A stretch of DNA of 64,000 nucleotides from Brevibacterium aurantiacum (GCF_900169065.1 NZ_FXZB01000003.1:142167-206166); one strand, 5' to 3'. Shown: positions 43,566 through 52,856, counted from the first letter of the stretch. Notes: generated by a model from the letters alone, not told the origin. Made by a program: numbers and translations.

Positions 43566-45902
43566 CTAATCGAAGAGAGTATCTGTGATCTCTTTCGCGA
43601 TGAACCGTGCGTGCAGAATCGGGGTTCTGGCTGGATCAATCGATGCTGGTGGCACCCATGCAGGGCGTCCGTCCTTCAGCATTATGGTGTGCCAGTCCGA
43701 TTCGTCGATCAGATGGTGGTGCGACCCGCATGCCAGTGTCAGATTATTGACATCGGTCTTACCCTCTTGCGACCACGGAACTATATGGTGAGCGTCGCAC
43801 CACCCAGGTGGAGTGTCGCAACCGGGAAATGTACAGCCCTGGTCTCTGCTGGAAATGATTGCCAACTGCTTCGAGGTGGCGAATCGTCGTTCTGTCGCAA
43901 GTTCCATGCTCTTCGTCTTCTCACTCATGAGGTGGAAGAACACCGAACCGTTCAGCCCTTCATAGGAGGCCGTCTGCATCGGAAAGGGTGCTTCTGCGTC
44001 GGTGGCTGCGCGACCGGACTGCTTTGCGAGGTCCTCGGCTTTCGCTGTGACCACGAGCGCGAAGGGCGCACCCGCCATCACTCGTTTCATTTCGATTCGG
44101 CCGATCATTGTCGCGAATCGTTCGTAGATCCTGTTCTTCACGCTCGGCTGTCGGCCGGCCATCGCCACAGTGGAGCCGTCTTCTCTCACGCCATATCCAC
44201 GCGGTACGTCACCGAACCCGGCGCCGCCTGCTCTCTCTGACTCTCCCAGCCCGTCAGCGGTTTGGTTGTCGAAACCGAATTCCAGAGAAGGGTCAAGCGC
44301 GTCCGCACGATCACCGTGCAGCACTTGCGCGTATACGTCGACCACTTCCTGATCTGCCGCCGAGATGGCATCCGCTGCGGAAGTGGCGTCCGCTGCGGCT
44401 GCGTCCGTATCCGCGTCCGCACCTGTGCCAGCTTCGCTCTGCTGAGCCGTTGCTGAGGTCGCTTCGCCGTCGACTTTGATGCGCGAGGTGAGGTGTCCGC
44501 TCATGATTCCGCCAGTGACTGGATCCAGGACTCCTTTGAGGGCCCAAGTTCCGTCTTTTCGCTGACGCAGGCTGACTGAGAAGTCATCACGTTTCGGCGC
44601 TTCGTCAGGCAGTTCACCATCGGGGTCGAGCCATCCGAGAATCTCGTTGAATAGCTGCTGTATGTCCTTCACACGCACCGAGGGCGCCTTTTCGACCAAG
44701 ATTCGTTCCGCTTCCAGACGGTCTTCCTGACTGATCCGAAGCGGAAGGTGCCTCAGGCACCCGATGATCGCGCTGGCCTGGGTCGCTGAAAGCAACCCCT
44801 TCTGCAGTGCTTCAGAAACTATGGGAAACACCGGTGCGATCGGATCGCCGCTGAAACTGACCTGGTCTCCCAGTTTTTCTGCCAACTCGGATCTCCGGTA
44901 GGCCTCTCGTTCTGAGAGGTTGAGACGATTCTGGACCAGCGCCTTCGTCGTCTTTGCACCGTAGTCTCGAGGAGTTCCCACTCGCTCGAACACGGAAAGT
45001 GTCACGACTGAGAGTGATTCGACCAGTCGGTTAACTGTCTCCAGCCCGTCCATCACTGTGATCGCTTCGCCGGGGCCTAAAGGGCGGTTGCACGAGTGGA
45101 GATCGCCGACGAGTGTTTGAAGATCTTGGATGCTGTTGACGACTTCGGGAGCGATGCGCGCCAAGTCCGTCCAGGCGTGCTCGTCTAGTAGAGGATGCTC
45201 CGATTCGAGACCAGTCTCGGATGCGTGCACACTCTCGGTGCCGATGGCACCGGCTTGTCCTGTACTGTCTCGGACGTCCTGAGGTTTTGGCTCACCGTGG
45301 GTTTCTTCGCCATCCAGGGATGTTGCCCAGTCGTCGTCTTCGCTGGTGCCTGTTCCGCCTTCGCCGTCACTGCGCTCGGCCCCCTCGTCCTTCCTGTGCA
45401 TCCACGCTTCTTTTTCGGCGTCGATCTCTGCCGCACGCCTTTTGAGTTCGGCTCTCGCATCCGGATCATCAGCACTCGCCTGCCACGGGTTCCGACCAAC
45501 CCAACGCTCCCGCAGCTCATCCTCTGATGACTCGACAGCGCTGGTGGGAGCACCGGGCTCAACTGACTCCGTGGAGTCCGCGGATGCACCGGGCTCGTCA
45601 GGCGCGGCGGGTTCTGTGAGTGTGTCGTTCTCTGTCGGCTCGGAGGATTCGAGTGGATGCTCGGCATCGGCAAACTCGAAATCATCTGGGGGTGGAGTGG
45701 CCACTTCGTCGAAGCGATCAGCCAGTGGGTGACCATCGAGGTCAAAACCTGCTTCGCGCAGAAGTTCTCGATACGTGCGAGTCTCGTGGCTCTCTTCAGC
45801 GGTGTTCTCTTCGGCCGTGCTCTCGCCAACGCGCGCAGCAGATGAGGCGGGGTCGTCACGCCTGTTCTGCTTATCGCGCTTGCGGTCGGGGGTGAGAGTC
45901 AT
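43566..45902 (-). CDS. DUF222/HNH endonuclease-family protein, unusually long
   Basis: 778 aa. The C-terminal HNH region (about 690-745) has a zinc-type CTFPGC, DAHHIVPWSQ and NLTLACGSHHHLID. The DUF222 domain occupies roughly 265-560. The first 260 residues form an extended acidic Glu/Ser/Asp/Pro-rich tail, and an Ala/Asp-rich insert (about 475-520) is present. Related 13E12-type proteins occur in many copies in actinobacteria; function is unsettled and several look like selfish or phage-defence-related nucleases. Preceded by an AT-rich leader. Confidence 0.85.
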   Translation of the reverse strand: MTLTPDRKRDKQNRRDDPASSAARVGESTAEENTAEESHETRTYRELLREAGFDLDGHPLADRFDEVATPPPDDFEFADAEHPLESSEPTENDTLTEPAAPDEPGASADSTESVEPGAPTSAVESSEDELRERWVGRNPWQASADDPDARAELKRRAAEIDAEKEAWMHRKDEGAERSDGEGGTGTSEDDDWATSLDGEETHGEPKPQDVRDSTGQAGAIGTESVHASETGLESEHPLLDEHAWTDLARIAPEVVNSIQDLQTLVGDLHSCNRPLGPGEAITVMDGLETVNRLVESLSVVTLSVFERVGTPRDYGAKTTKALVQNRLNLSEREAYRRSELAEKLGDQVSFSGDPIAPVFPIVSEALQKGLLSATQASAIIGCLRHLPLRISQEDRLEAERILVEKAPSVRVKDIQQLFNEILGWLDPDGELPDEAPKRDDFSVSLRQRKDGTWALKGVLDPVTGGIMSGHLTSRIKVDGEATSATAQQSEAGTGADADTDAAAADATSAADAISAADQEVVDVYAQVLHGDRADALDPSLEFGFDNQTADGLGESERAGGAGFGDVPRGYGVREDGSTVAMAGRQPSVKNRIYERFATMIGRIEMKRVMAGAPFALVVTAKAEDLAKQSGRAATDAEAPFPMQTASYEGLNGSVFFHLMSEKTKSMELATERRFATSKQLAIISSRDQGCTFPGCDTPPGWCDAHHIVPWSQEGKTDVNNLTLACGSHHHLIDESDWHTIMLKDGRPAWVPPASIDPARTPILHARFIAKEITDTLFD

Positions 45903-46264
45903 GATCTCGAAATCCGTTCGTCAACTGCCTTGTTGTCCGCTTGATTCCAATTTTACGCGCATCATTAGCATAGTGTCTATAGTTTTGTTCTATTTTTTAA
46001 AGCTTTTTATTTCGATGTTCGATCTAGTTCTAACTTTAAATCTCATCAGATATCGAATCGGCCCAGTTCAGGCCACTCGTCGTTTCCTGTGTCGCTCAGC
46101 GGAACAACCCCACACCTCGGCGCATTCACCCTGCACCACGCTCTAGTTCAGAGGCAGCGATCGGTCCTATTTTGCCAATCCGGCAAAATTGCTTGCGCCA
46201 CTGACGCACTTCAGATCAGACTTCTGAGGTACCCGAATCCTTGCCCCACAGCAGAAGGACCGCC
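45903..46264. other. 362-bp intergenic region with AT-rich core
   Basis: No gene recognised. The core (about 45951-46063) is very AT-rich against a GC-rich genome, with runs such as TTTTTTAAAGCTTTTTATTT. TATGCT on the minus strand (around 45967) could be a -10 for the HNH gene. Two palindromes lie further right, toward the flavoprotein gene. Confidence 0.6.
46169..46189. promoter_or_regulatory. Operator-like palindrome upstream of flavoprotein gene
   Basis: ATTTTGCC (46169-46176) and GGCAAAAT (46182-46189) are perfect inverted arms around AATCC. A second, weaker pair (ACTTCAGA/TCTGAGGT) follows near 46208-46230. Both lie within 100 bp of ATG 46265, a position suited to a repressor site. Confidence 0.5.
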
Positions 46265-46403
46265 ATGTCAGACCCTCTCGTCACTGATACTCCCCAAAAC
46301 CAACAGCACCTCCAGAATCTAAAGGGCCCCCCAGAATCAACAGCACCCACAAGTCCAACAGAATCCCCATGACCGTCAGGACCCGAATACTCTCATCGCC
46401 GAA
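46265..46403 (+). pseudogene. Out-of-frame 5' end of the flavoprotein gene (frameshift at C6)
   Basis: ATG 46265 has an excellent SD (AGAAGGA, 46253-46259) and opens a Gln/Pro/Asn-rich frame that stops at 46370-46372. If one C of the C6 run at 46327-46332 is skipped, this frame joins the flavoprotein frame without a stop, giving an N-terminus with PQNQQH twice, once on each side of the shift. This makes a true start at 46265 likely, with either a base error, a disabling mutation, or slippage. Confidence 0.6.
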
Positions 46404-47378
46404 GTGGCCGAGATCGGTGGTGGCGCCGGTGGTCTGGCCGCGTCGATCGTTTTGGCTCGGTCATTGCGCAGTGTCGTCGTCATCGACGCAGGCTCGCCAC
46501 GCAATGCGCCGAGCGCGCACGCGCACAACGTCCTCGGCCAAGAAGGAATCAATCCCCTCGAGCTCGTGGCCAAGGGACGTCGAGAGGCTGAGGAATATGG
46601 CGTCCGGTTCGTCGACGCCACAGTCGTCAGTGCTGAGCACACGCAGCAAGTGCCCCAGGAATCCGAGGCAGTGGGCTTCATCCTCGAGACTTCGTTCGGT
46701 GTCTCCATCGAGGCGAAGCGAGTCGTCATCGCGACCGGCCTCACCGATGTGCTTCCCGATATCCCCGGGCTCTCGGACGGGTGGGGCGAAACCGTCATTC
46801 ACTGCCCCTATTGCCACGGCTATGAGGTGCGTGGGGAGCGTATCGGCGTCATCGGCACAACCGCCATGTCCTATCACCAGGCCATGCTGTTCTCCCAGCT
46901 CAGCGACCGCGTCACCTTCATACGCCACGATGCTCCGGAACCCGATGAGGCACAGACGAGAATGCTCGAATCGCTCGGCATCACCTACGTCGATGCGGCC
47001 GTCGAAGCGGTAGTACGCACCGACAGCGGAACCGACGTCACGCTACGCAGCCACACCTCGAGCGCCGCACCGCGAGGCAATGAGGCTGGGGCGACTGCAG
47101 AGAACGAGACCATGACCGTCGGGGCGTTAGCCGTAGGCCCCTACTTCCGCGCGAACAGCGAAATCTACGAACAGCTCGGCGGAACCGTCGCCGACCATCC
47201 GTCGGGCATGGGCTCATCCATTCCCGCCGAGGCGACCGGAGCCACCGATGTGCCCGGCGTCTGGGCGGTGGGAAACAGCGCCGACATCTCGGCCATGGTG
47301 GTGGCGAGCGCGACCAGCGGTGTCCTGGTCGGTGCGCAGATCAACGCCGAGTTCATCATGAGTTCAGTCCCCTCATGA
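46404..47378 (+). CDS. NAD(P)/FAD-dependent oxidoreductase, thioredoxin-reductase-like
   Basis: 324 aa from GTG 46404, the first start codon in the frame. FAD motif IGGGAGGLAA begins at residue 4, with Glu where a hydrophobic residue normally precedes it, and no full first strand; the real N-terminus is probably upstream, out of frame (see 46265). CPYCHGYEVRG supplies the redox CxxC; GVIGTTAMSYHQAMLF replaces the usual NADPH GxGxxA motif. VPGVWAVGNSADISAMV is the C-terminal FAD site. Electron acceptor unknown. Confidence 0.82.
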   Translation: MAEIGGGAGGLAASIVLARSLRSVVVIDAGSPRNAPSAHAHNVLGQEGINPLELVAKGRREAEEYGVRFVDATVVSAEHTQQVPQESEAVGFILETSFGVSIEAKRVVIATGLTDVLPDIPGLSDGWGETVIHCPYCHGYEVRGERIGVIGTTAMSYHQAMLFSQLSDRVTFIRHDAPEPDEAQTRMLESLGITYVDAAVEAVVRTDSGTDVTLRSHTSSAAPRGNEAGATAENETMTVGALAVGPYFRANSEIYEQLGGTVADHPSGMGSSIPAEATGATDVPGVWAVGNSADISAMVVASATSGVLVGAQINAEFIMSSVPS

Positions 47379-47397
47379 GACCACCATCATGACGCGT

Positions 47398-47793
47398 TCA
47401 GCGACTAGCCTTTACACAGAGGACGGGGCACACGGCTTCGAGGATGACTCGTTGGATCGTTGATCCCAGGAGGAATTTCCCAACTGGGGTCCGCTTTCTG
47501 GTCCCGAGCACGATCAGCTCAGCCCCCACCTCGGCGGCAGCATCGAGAATCTGTTCCGCGGGATCGTACTCACTGCCCCGCGTCAGCACTCGTCCCTGCA
47601 CATCGGAGCGCGACAGATAGTCCTGGACCGACCTGATTTCACCCTCGCCGAGGCGGTAGGCATCGCTGCGATCTGATGATCGGGAAGCGTTGACGACGAC
47701 CAGTTCCAGGCCGTCCTTCTTCGCCTCTGAGATCCCCTTGTCGAGTGCGGCATGGCCTGCTGGATTGTTGACGTATCCCACGATGATGGTCAT
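47398..47793 (-). CDS. Universal stress protein (UspA family)
   Basis: 131-aa single Usp domain. The ATP-binding type motif G-x2-G-x9-G-S appears as GTRKRTPVGKFLLGST near the C-terminus; the fold starts MTIIVGYVNNPAGHAALDKG. SD GAAGGTG precedes the ATG. It lies 49 bp downstream of an APC permease in the same direction; Usp and permease genes are frequently coupled, suggesting control of transport. Confidence 0.9.
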   Translation of the reverse strand: MTIIVGYVNNPAGHAALDKGISEAKKDGLELVVVNASRSSDRSDAYRLGEGEIRSVQDYLSRSDVQGRVLTRGSEYDPAEQILDAAAEVGAELIVLGTRKRTPVGKFLLGSTIQRVILEAVCPVLCVKASR

Positions 47794-47842
47794 TTTTCAC
47801 CTTCACTTGTTGAGACTGACTGAATCTTGGAGCATCCCGCGA

Positions 47843-49273
47843 TCATGTGAGCTCCTCGGGATTGCGGAACTTGGTGCTCGCACCCTTGACTGACCGGTTC
47901 CAGAACCAGGTGACCGCCCACAGGACGACGCCGATGCCGATCAGCGCCACCGCGATCTGGTACTGGATGAGGTCATCGAGTCGGGCCCACGGCCCGACGA
48001 GGAACAAGCAGGTGAAGACGCCCAGCCACGGCAGGAAGGTGGGGGCGCGGAAGTGCTTGTGCTCGACGGTCTTCTTGCGCAGCACGAGGACCGCGCAATT
48101 GACGACTGCGAAGACGGCCAGAAGCAGCAGCGACGTGGTTCCGCCCAGGGAGGCGATCACGGTCTCCGGCAGGAAGGTGGAGACGGCGATGATGAGAACG
48201 AAGGCGATGAGGGTGGTGAAGAGGATCGACACCCAGGGCGAGCGGCGCCCCTTGAGAACCTTGGCGAACACCGGTGGCAGCACGTTCTGCTTCGACATCC
48301 CGTACAGCAGGCGGCTGGCCATGAGCATGTTGATCAGTGCCGTGTTCGCGACCGCGAACATGGTCAGGAACGGGAAGATCTCGTCGATCGGCAGGCCCGG
48401 AGCACCGGCTTCGAAGACTTCGAGCAACGGCGTCTTGCTCTCCTTGAGCACACCGATAGGTACGGCGGCGACGGCCACGATCGACACCAGCACGTAGATG
48501 ATGCCGGTGATCGTCAGACCACTGAGCATGATCTTCGGGAAGACCTGTGGGTCCTTGGTCTCCTCGACCATGTTCACAGAGTCTTCGAATCCGACCATCG
48601 AGAAGAACGCCAGCGAGGTGGCCGCGGTGACCGCCAGGAAGATGCTCTTGTCGTCGGCGGTCTCGAAGATCATCACCCGTGAGAAGTCGGCGCTGCCCGA
48701 ACCGAGGGCGAAGAACCCGACGAGAATGACCAACAGCAGGCCGGTGAGCTCGATCGTGGTCAGGACCACGTTGAACCACACGCTCTCACTCACTCCGCGG
48801 AGGTTGATCGCCGCGACAAGCGCGAGGAACCCGACTGCGATCCACATCGTGGCCGTGACAGGGAGGTCCCAGCCGAAGCCGGCAGCCGTGTTCTCCGCAA
48901 ACACCGTCGACGCAGTTGACGCCGAGGTGATTCCGGAGCTGAGGACGGCGAAGGCGACGAGGAAGGTGACGAAGTGAACCCCGAATGCCTTGTGCGTGTA
49001 GAGCGCGGCACCAGCGGCGTGCGGGTACTTGGTGACGAGCTCCATGTAGGAGAATGCCGTGATCGCGGCGATGCTGAAGGCGAGGATGACCGGTACCCAG
49101 CCGGCGCCTCCTACCTGACCGGCCACCTTCCCCGTCAGCGCGTAGACACCCGTGCCGAGGATGTCGCCGACGATGAAGAGAAGCAGAAGCTTGGGGCCCA
49201 TGACCCGCTTCAGGGTCTCCGGCTGCTGCTCTGCCCCCGGGCCTGTCTTGGTTGTGTTCTCGCTGTGACTCAC
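47843..49273 (-). CDS. APC-superfamily amino acid permease
   Basis: 476 aa, about 12 helices. Helix 1 reads LLFIVGDILGTGVYALTGKV; SMVGFEDSVNMVEETKDPQ is the conserved segment between helices 6 and 7. GTG 49273 with GGAGG SD. Possible basic amino acid or polyamine-type substrate, not determinable. It follows the amidotransferase gene by 40 bp in the peptide island and precedes the Usp gene. Confidence 0.9.
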   Translation of the reverse strand: MSHSENTTKTGPGAEQQPETLKRVMGPKLLLLFIVGDILGTGVYALTGKVAGQVGGAGWVPVILAFSIAAITAFSYMELVTKYPHAAGAALYTHKAFGVHFVTFLVAFAVLSSGITSASTASTVFAENTAAGFGWDLPVTATMWIAVGFLALVAAINLRGVSESVWFNVVLTTIELTGLLLVILVGFFALGSGSADFSRVMIFETADDKSIFLAVTAATSLAFFSMVGFEDSVNMVEETKDPQVFPKIMLSGLTITGIIYVLVSIVAVAAVPIGVLKESKTPLLEVFEAGAPGLPIDEIFPFLTMFAVANTALINMLMASRLLYGMSKQNVLPPVFAKVLKGRRSPWVSILFTTLIAFVLIIAVSTFLPETVIASLGGTTSLLLLAVFAVVNCAVLVLRKKTVEHKHFRAPTFLPWLGVFTCLFLVGPWARLDDLIQYQIAVALIGIGVVLWAVTWFWNRSVKGASTKFRNPEELT

Positions 49274-49313
49274 GATGGTGCCTCCGTGTTCGCCCGCAAT
49301 CGCCGCCTCGCGA

Positions 49314-50024
49314 TCACGTGTCTCGGTTGCGGACCACGTCGAAGAATGCCGTCAGGAGCGCCTTCGCGTCCCGCTGACTGTCCTCGCTGCGTTCCTCTGC
49401 CTGTTCCAACAGGGTCTCCTTATTAAAACCCAATTCTTGCAGTTTTTGCGCGTCCCATTTGCGAATGTTCTGTCCCGACGATTCCGGATGGAACTGTGTG
49501 CCCCACGCATTGTCGAACCGAAACGCCTGAAACCGGCAGGCGGTGCTGGTCGCCAACAGGGTTGCTTCCGGCGGCAGATCGACGATCCGGTCGACGTGGC
49601 TCTCAACGAAGGAAGCAGACCTCCCGATCGCGGAGAACACTGGGTCCTGGCTCGCGTCCTCGGTCATATCGATCCAGGTGTACCCCTTCTCGGGCGCGCC
49701 GGTCCGTGCCCGCACATCGCCGCCGATGACGTGTGCGATGAGCTGCCCGCCCAGGCAGATGCCGAACTGCGGCAGGTCCGTTTCCAACGCATGCCGTGAC
49801 AGTCGCGCCTCGGCGTCCAGCCACGGCGCGCGATCGGTCTCATCGGGCATGTACCCACCGCCGAGCATGATGAGTCCGTCATAGTCACTCAGCGCGCTCG
49901 GCTCTGGAAGTCGGGACACCCCGCCGATGCGCAGGTCGAACTCGATGTTCTCGCTGATCATCCACTGCGTGAGCAGCCCGGGCTGGGATTCGATGTGATT
50001 GACGATGACGAGGACCCGAGTCAT
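49314..50024 (-). CDS. Class-I glutamine amidotransferase-like protein
   Basis: 236 aa. The nucleophile elbow is GICLGGQ (Cys about 90) and the catalytic His-Glu pair is FHPE (GTQFHPESSGQ). GLIMLGGGYMPDE is the oxyanion region. As a stand-alone amidotransferase it may act like gamma-glutamyl-peptide hydrolases (PuuD-like) on gamma-linked glutamyl compounds; this is inference. The ATG overlaps the M19 dipeptidase stop by 4 bp, so the two are coupled. Confidence 0.87.
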   Translation of the reverse strand: MTRVLVIVNHIESQPGLLTQWMISENIEFDLRIGGVSRLPEPSALSDYDGLIMLGGGYMPDETDRAPWLDAEARLSRHALETDLPQFGICLGGQLIAHVIGGDVRARTGAPEKGYTWIDMTEDASQDPVFSAIGRSASFVESHVDRIVDLPPEATLLATSTACRFQAFRFDNAWGTQFHPESSGQNIRKWDAQKLQELGFNKETLLEQAEERSEDSQRDAKALLTAFFDVVRNRDT

Positions 50025-51076
50025 GATGGCTGCCCCGCCGAGGTTGCCGCCGACGTCCCCAAGAACGTCGTATACGCATCTTCGTGGGCTTCGAGGACCC
50101 GCATTGCATTGTCGAAGCCGAGCTTGCGCAGGTCCGACTCCGACCAGCCTCGCCCACTCAGTTCCGCGAACAGGTTCGGGTATTGACCAGCATCGCCGAG
50201 ACCCTGCGGCAGCTCATCGACACCGCACATGTCTCCGCCGAGGCCGATGTGGTCGATTCCGATCCGCTCACGTACGTAATCGCAGTGATCGGCGACATCG
50301 GCAACACTCACCTCGGGGGCGGTGCCGTGCTCTCCGGCGTCCACCCATTCGCGACGTGCGTTCGAGACGAAGGAGGGAACGAAAGTCATCATCGCCACTC
50401 CCCCGTTTCCGGGCACTCGGTCGAGGACGTCGTCGGGGATGTTGCGCGGATGCGGGTTGAGCCCGAAGGCGCAGGAGTGGCTGAAGATCACCGGGAGGGT
50501 TGAGATGTCCAGGGACTGGTGCATGACGCTGGGTGCGACGTGGGAGAGGTCGACGATCATGCCGATCCGGTTCATCTCCGCCACGACCTCGCGGCCGAAT
50601 TCGCTGAGGCCCCCGTGCTGCGGTTCATCCGTCGCGGAGTCTGCCCAGGAGTGTGTCGTCGACCAGGTCAGGGTCATGTAGCGGGATCCGGCGCGCGCAT
50701 AGGAGCGGAGCACGGCCAGTGATTCGTCGATCTGCTGGCCTCCTTCGACGCCCATGAGCGAGGCCACCTTTCCGGCGTCTCGGGCGGCGACCACCTCGGC
50801 GGCGGTGCGGGCGAACTGGAGCCGTTCGGGATAACTCGTGACGACGCGCTGCACGGCGTCGATCTGTTCCCAGGTGGCCTTGATCGCCTCGGCGCCGGTG
50901 ATCGAGGAGTGGACGTAGACCGACCAGTACTGCGCGGCGACATGCCCGGCGCGCAGCTGATCCATCGTGGTGAAGGGCGAGACGCTCGGGTCGTTGAGAC
51001 CCTCTGTGCTGTAGTCGCGTTCCTCCCGCAGGTACCAGGCGAGGTCGTTGTGTCCGTCGAAGACGTCGTATGTCAT
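50021..51076 (-). CDS. Membrane-dipeptidase-type (M19) zinc dipeptidase
   Basis: 351 aa, no signal peptide, so cytosolic. Zinc ligands: His9 and Asp11 in FDGHNDLAW, the bridging Glu in SLMGVEGGQQ, and two His further on (DLSHVAPS and FSHSCAFGLNPHPRNIPD). This family cleaves dipeptides, often with a D-residue at the C-terminal side. Coupled to the amidotransferase gene by a 4-bp overlap, with the DUF819 permease upstream. Confidence 0.92.
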   Translation of the reverse strand: MTYDVFDGHNDLAWYLREERDYSTEGLNDPSVSPFTTMDQLRAGHVAAQYWSVYVHSSITGAEAIKATWEQIDAVQRVVTSYPERLQFARTAAEVVAARDAGKVASLMGVEGGQQIDESLAVLRSYARAGSRYMTLTWSTTHSWADSATDEPQHGGLSEFGREVVAEMNRIGMIVDLSHVAPSVMHQSLDISTLPVIFSHSCAFGLNPHPRNIPDDVLDRVPGNGGVAMMTFVPSFVSNARREWVDAGEHGTAPEVSVADVADHCDYVRERIGIDHIGLGGDMCGVDELPQGLGDAGQYPNLFAELSGRGWSESDLRKLGFDNAMRVLEAHEDAYTTFLGTSAATSAGQPS

Positions 51077-51155
51077 GAGTGTGCTCCTTCAGTTCGGATG
51101 ATCGTCGGTGGGTTGGGTGGAAAACTGTGCGGTCTCAGGTGCCGGATCACGCTCA

Positions 51156-52307
51156 TCAGCCGATCCCCGACATCATCTGCGCGCCCAACAGCCCCAGGAA
51201 GGTTCCAGAGAACGTTCCGATGAGCGCGAAGAGCACGCCCACCGGCACCAGCGCACGGTTGAAGGCACCCGCGACCACCGGCGCCGAGGCGATTCCCCCG
51301 ATGTTCGCAGTGCTGGCCACAGCGATGCTGAACAGCTCGGTCTTCGTCAGCTTCGCATAGACAAGCATGATGACGATGTGGACGAGGAGCACGATCACTC
51401 CGGCGACCAGGTAGATCGGGGCTTCGGCCAGGGAGGTGAAGTCGGATCCGGAAGCGATGATGCCGATGATGAGGTAGAGCATGATGGTCGCGAGCTGGCT
51501 CGAGCCTGCGGCCCGCCCCCACCGCGTCGACCCGATGACCAGGCCGAGGATGCTCACGATGAGGATCGTCCAAGCCGAGGCGTTGATCACCGTGCCCACT
51601 TCCGGCAGCATCTCGCCCGCTTTGGCGGCCAGAGCGGAGACGAGCAGGGCGAAACCCAGAAGACCGATGATCGAGGACAGGGTCATCGGCTTCTCCTCCT
51701 CGCCGGTGACTCGACCGCCGAAGTCGAACTTCGAGGTGTCTGCCTTCGTCCATCTGTTGAACTTATCGGAGACCGCGACCGAAGAGAAGATGAGGAGCAG
51801 CCAGAAGGAGTAGAGGACGGTGTCGACGATGAGCACATAGCCGAAGACGTCCTCCGGTGCTTCGAGGATGTCCTGGACCGCGACCATGTTCGCCGAGCCG
51901 CCGGTCCATGAAGCATTGAGAGCGCCGAGGGCCTTCCAGGATTCGGGGGCCAGCGCCGAGTGCACGATCAGGTAGGCGACGATGAAGCCGAGCATGATGC
52001 TCGCGGCCGTGACCACGAAGGTCAGCAGCAGCTTCGGCCCGAGCCGGATGATCTGCCGGACATCGCATTTGAACAGCAGAAGCAGGATCATCGCCGGCAG
52101 CAGCGCATCCTGCAGCCCGTCGCCGACGCCGTCGATCGAGTCGTGGTCGAACAGGCCGACGGTGTTGAGCAGGGCCGCCACGATGTAGAGGAAGACGAAC
52201 CCGGGGACATACTTGAATACTCTGAACTTCCCGCTGTGGCCGGCGACGACGAGAACCGCCGAAATCGCCAGCAGCAGGCTGATGAATAGAAAACCGTTCG
52301 TGATCAC
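51156..52307 (-). CDS. DUF819 integral membrane protein
   Basis: 383 aa from GTG 52307, chosen for its GAAGGAG SD 8 bp upstream (a longer frame to 52358 lacks one). About ten hydrophobic segments; MITNGFLFISLLLAISAVLV is the first and GALNASWTGGSANMVAVQD a conserved motif resembling a substrate loop of secondary carriers. Function not established; a carrier for a peptide-like or amino-acid-like solute is plausible from its neighbours. Confidence 0.85.
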   Translation of the reverse strand: MITNGFLFISLLLAISAVLVVAGHSGKFRVFKYVPGFVFLYIVAALLNTVGLFDHDSIDGVGDGLQDALLPAMILLLLFKCDVRQIIRLGPKLLLTFVVTAASIMLGFIVAYLIVHSALAPESWKALGALNASWTGGSANMVAVQDILEAPEDVFGYVLIVDTVLYSFWLLLIFSSVAVSDKFNRWTKADTSKFDFGGRVTGEEEKPMTLSSIIGLLGFALLVSALAAKAGEMLPEVGTVINASAWTILIVSILGLVIGSTRWGRAAGSSQLATIMLYLIIGIIASGSDFTSLAEAPIYLVAGVIVLLVHIVIMLVYAKLTKTELFSIAVASTANIGGIASAPVVAGAFNRALVPVGVLFALIGTFSGTFLGLLGAQMMSGIG

Positions 52308-52460
52308 AAACGACACTCCTTCAGGTGAATTGGACCGCGTCGCGCTGCCCTCGGTCATTTCCTCGAGGTGCAGGCGCAGTGCGCGGCGAAGCCATGTGTG
52401 GTTGTCGATTGGATCCGGTCCGGTGGGGACCCGGGCAATCTTGGTGGTCGAGGAGTCGTC

Positions 52461-52775
52461 TCAGCTAGAGGTTGGGAGCTCGTGGTACTTCTTCGCCGCG
52501 TTGTTCACCGCGACGATGAGCGCCTTCTGGGAGGACCCGTGGTATCTGGCTGTGATCGACTCCGTGAGTCGACCGGTGTCCGTGATGTCTGCGTCGATGA
52601 ACAGGCTCCTGATGAACTTCCTTGTCAGTGCCAACGTCGCCGAGCAGTCGACATCGAGGACTCGGTGGGTGTCTGCCTCGATCTCGAAGGCGATGTAGAA
52701 CAACCCGTACTGTGCCATGATCGGGTTGTTCGATGGCGCCTTCGCTTCACCGGTGAGGTAGATCGAGGAAGTCAT
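52461..52775 (-). CDS. DUF3870 protein
   Basis: 104 aa matching the DUF3870 family: IYLTGEAKAPSNNPIMAQYG, then DVDCSATLALTRKFIRSLFI and ARYHGSSQKALIVAVNNAAK. No catalytic role is known. It lies between the serine hydrolase and the DUF819 carrier, suggesting a role in the same pathway. Confidence 0.85.
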   Translation of the reverse strand: MTSSIYLTGEAKAPSNNPIMAQYGLFYIAFEIEADTHRVLDVDCSATLALTRKFIRSLFIDADITDTGRLTESITARYHGSSQKALIVAVNNAAKKYHELPTSS

Positions 52776-52856
52776 AGGACATCAACCATACTCGAGGAAC
52801 GGCGTGTGGATGTGCGTATTCTTGAGCCGATTGAATGCCGATCGGTGTCCGAATCC

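Noticed and set aside
46369..47013. ATG 46369 as start of a separate protein ahead of the flavoprotein
   Set aside because: Its frame runs out of phase over the flavoprotein and gives Arg/Ser/Pro-rich sequence; the ATGA overlap with the upstream frame is probably coincidental.
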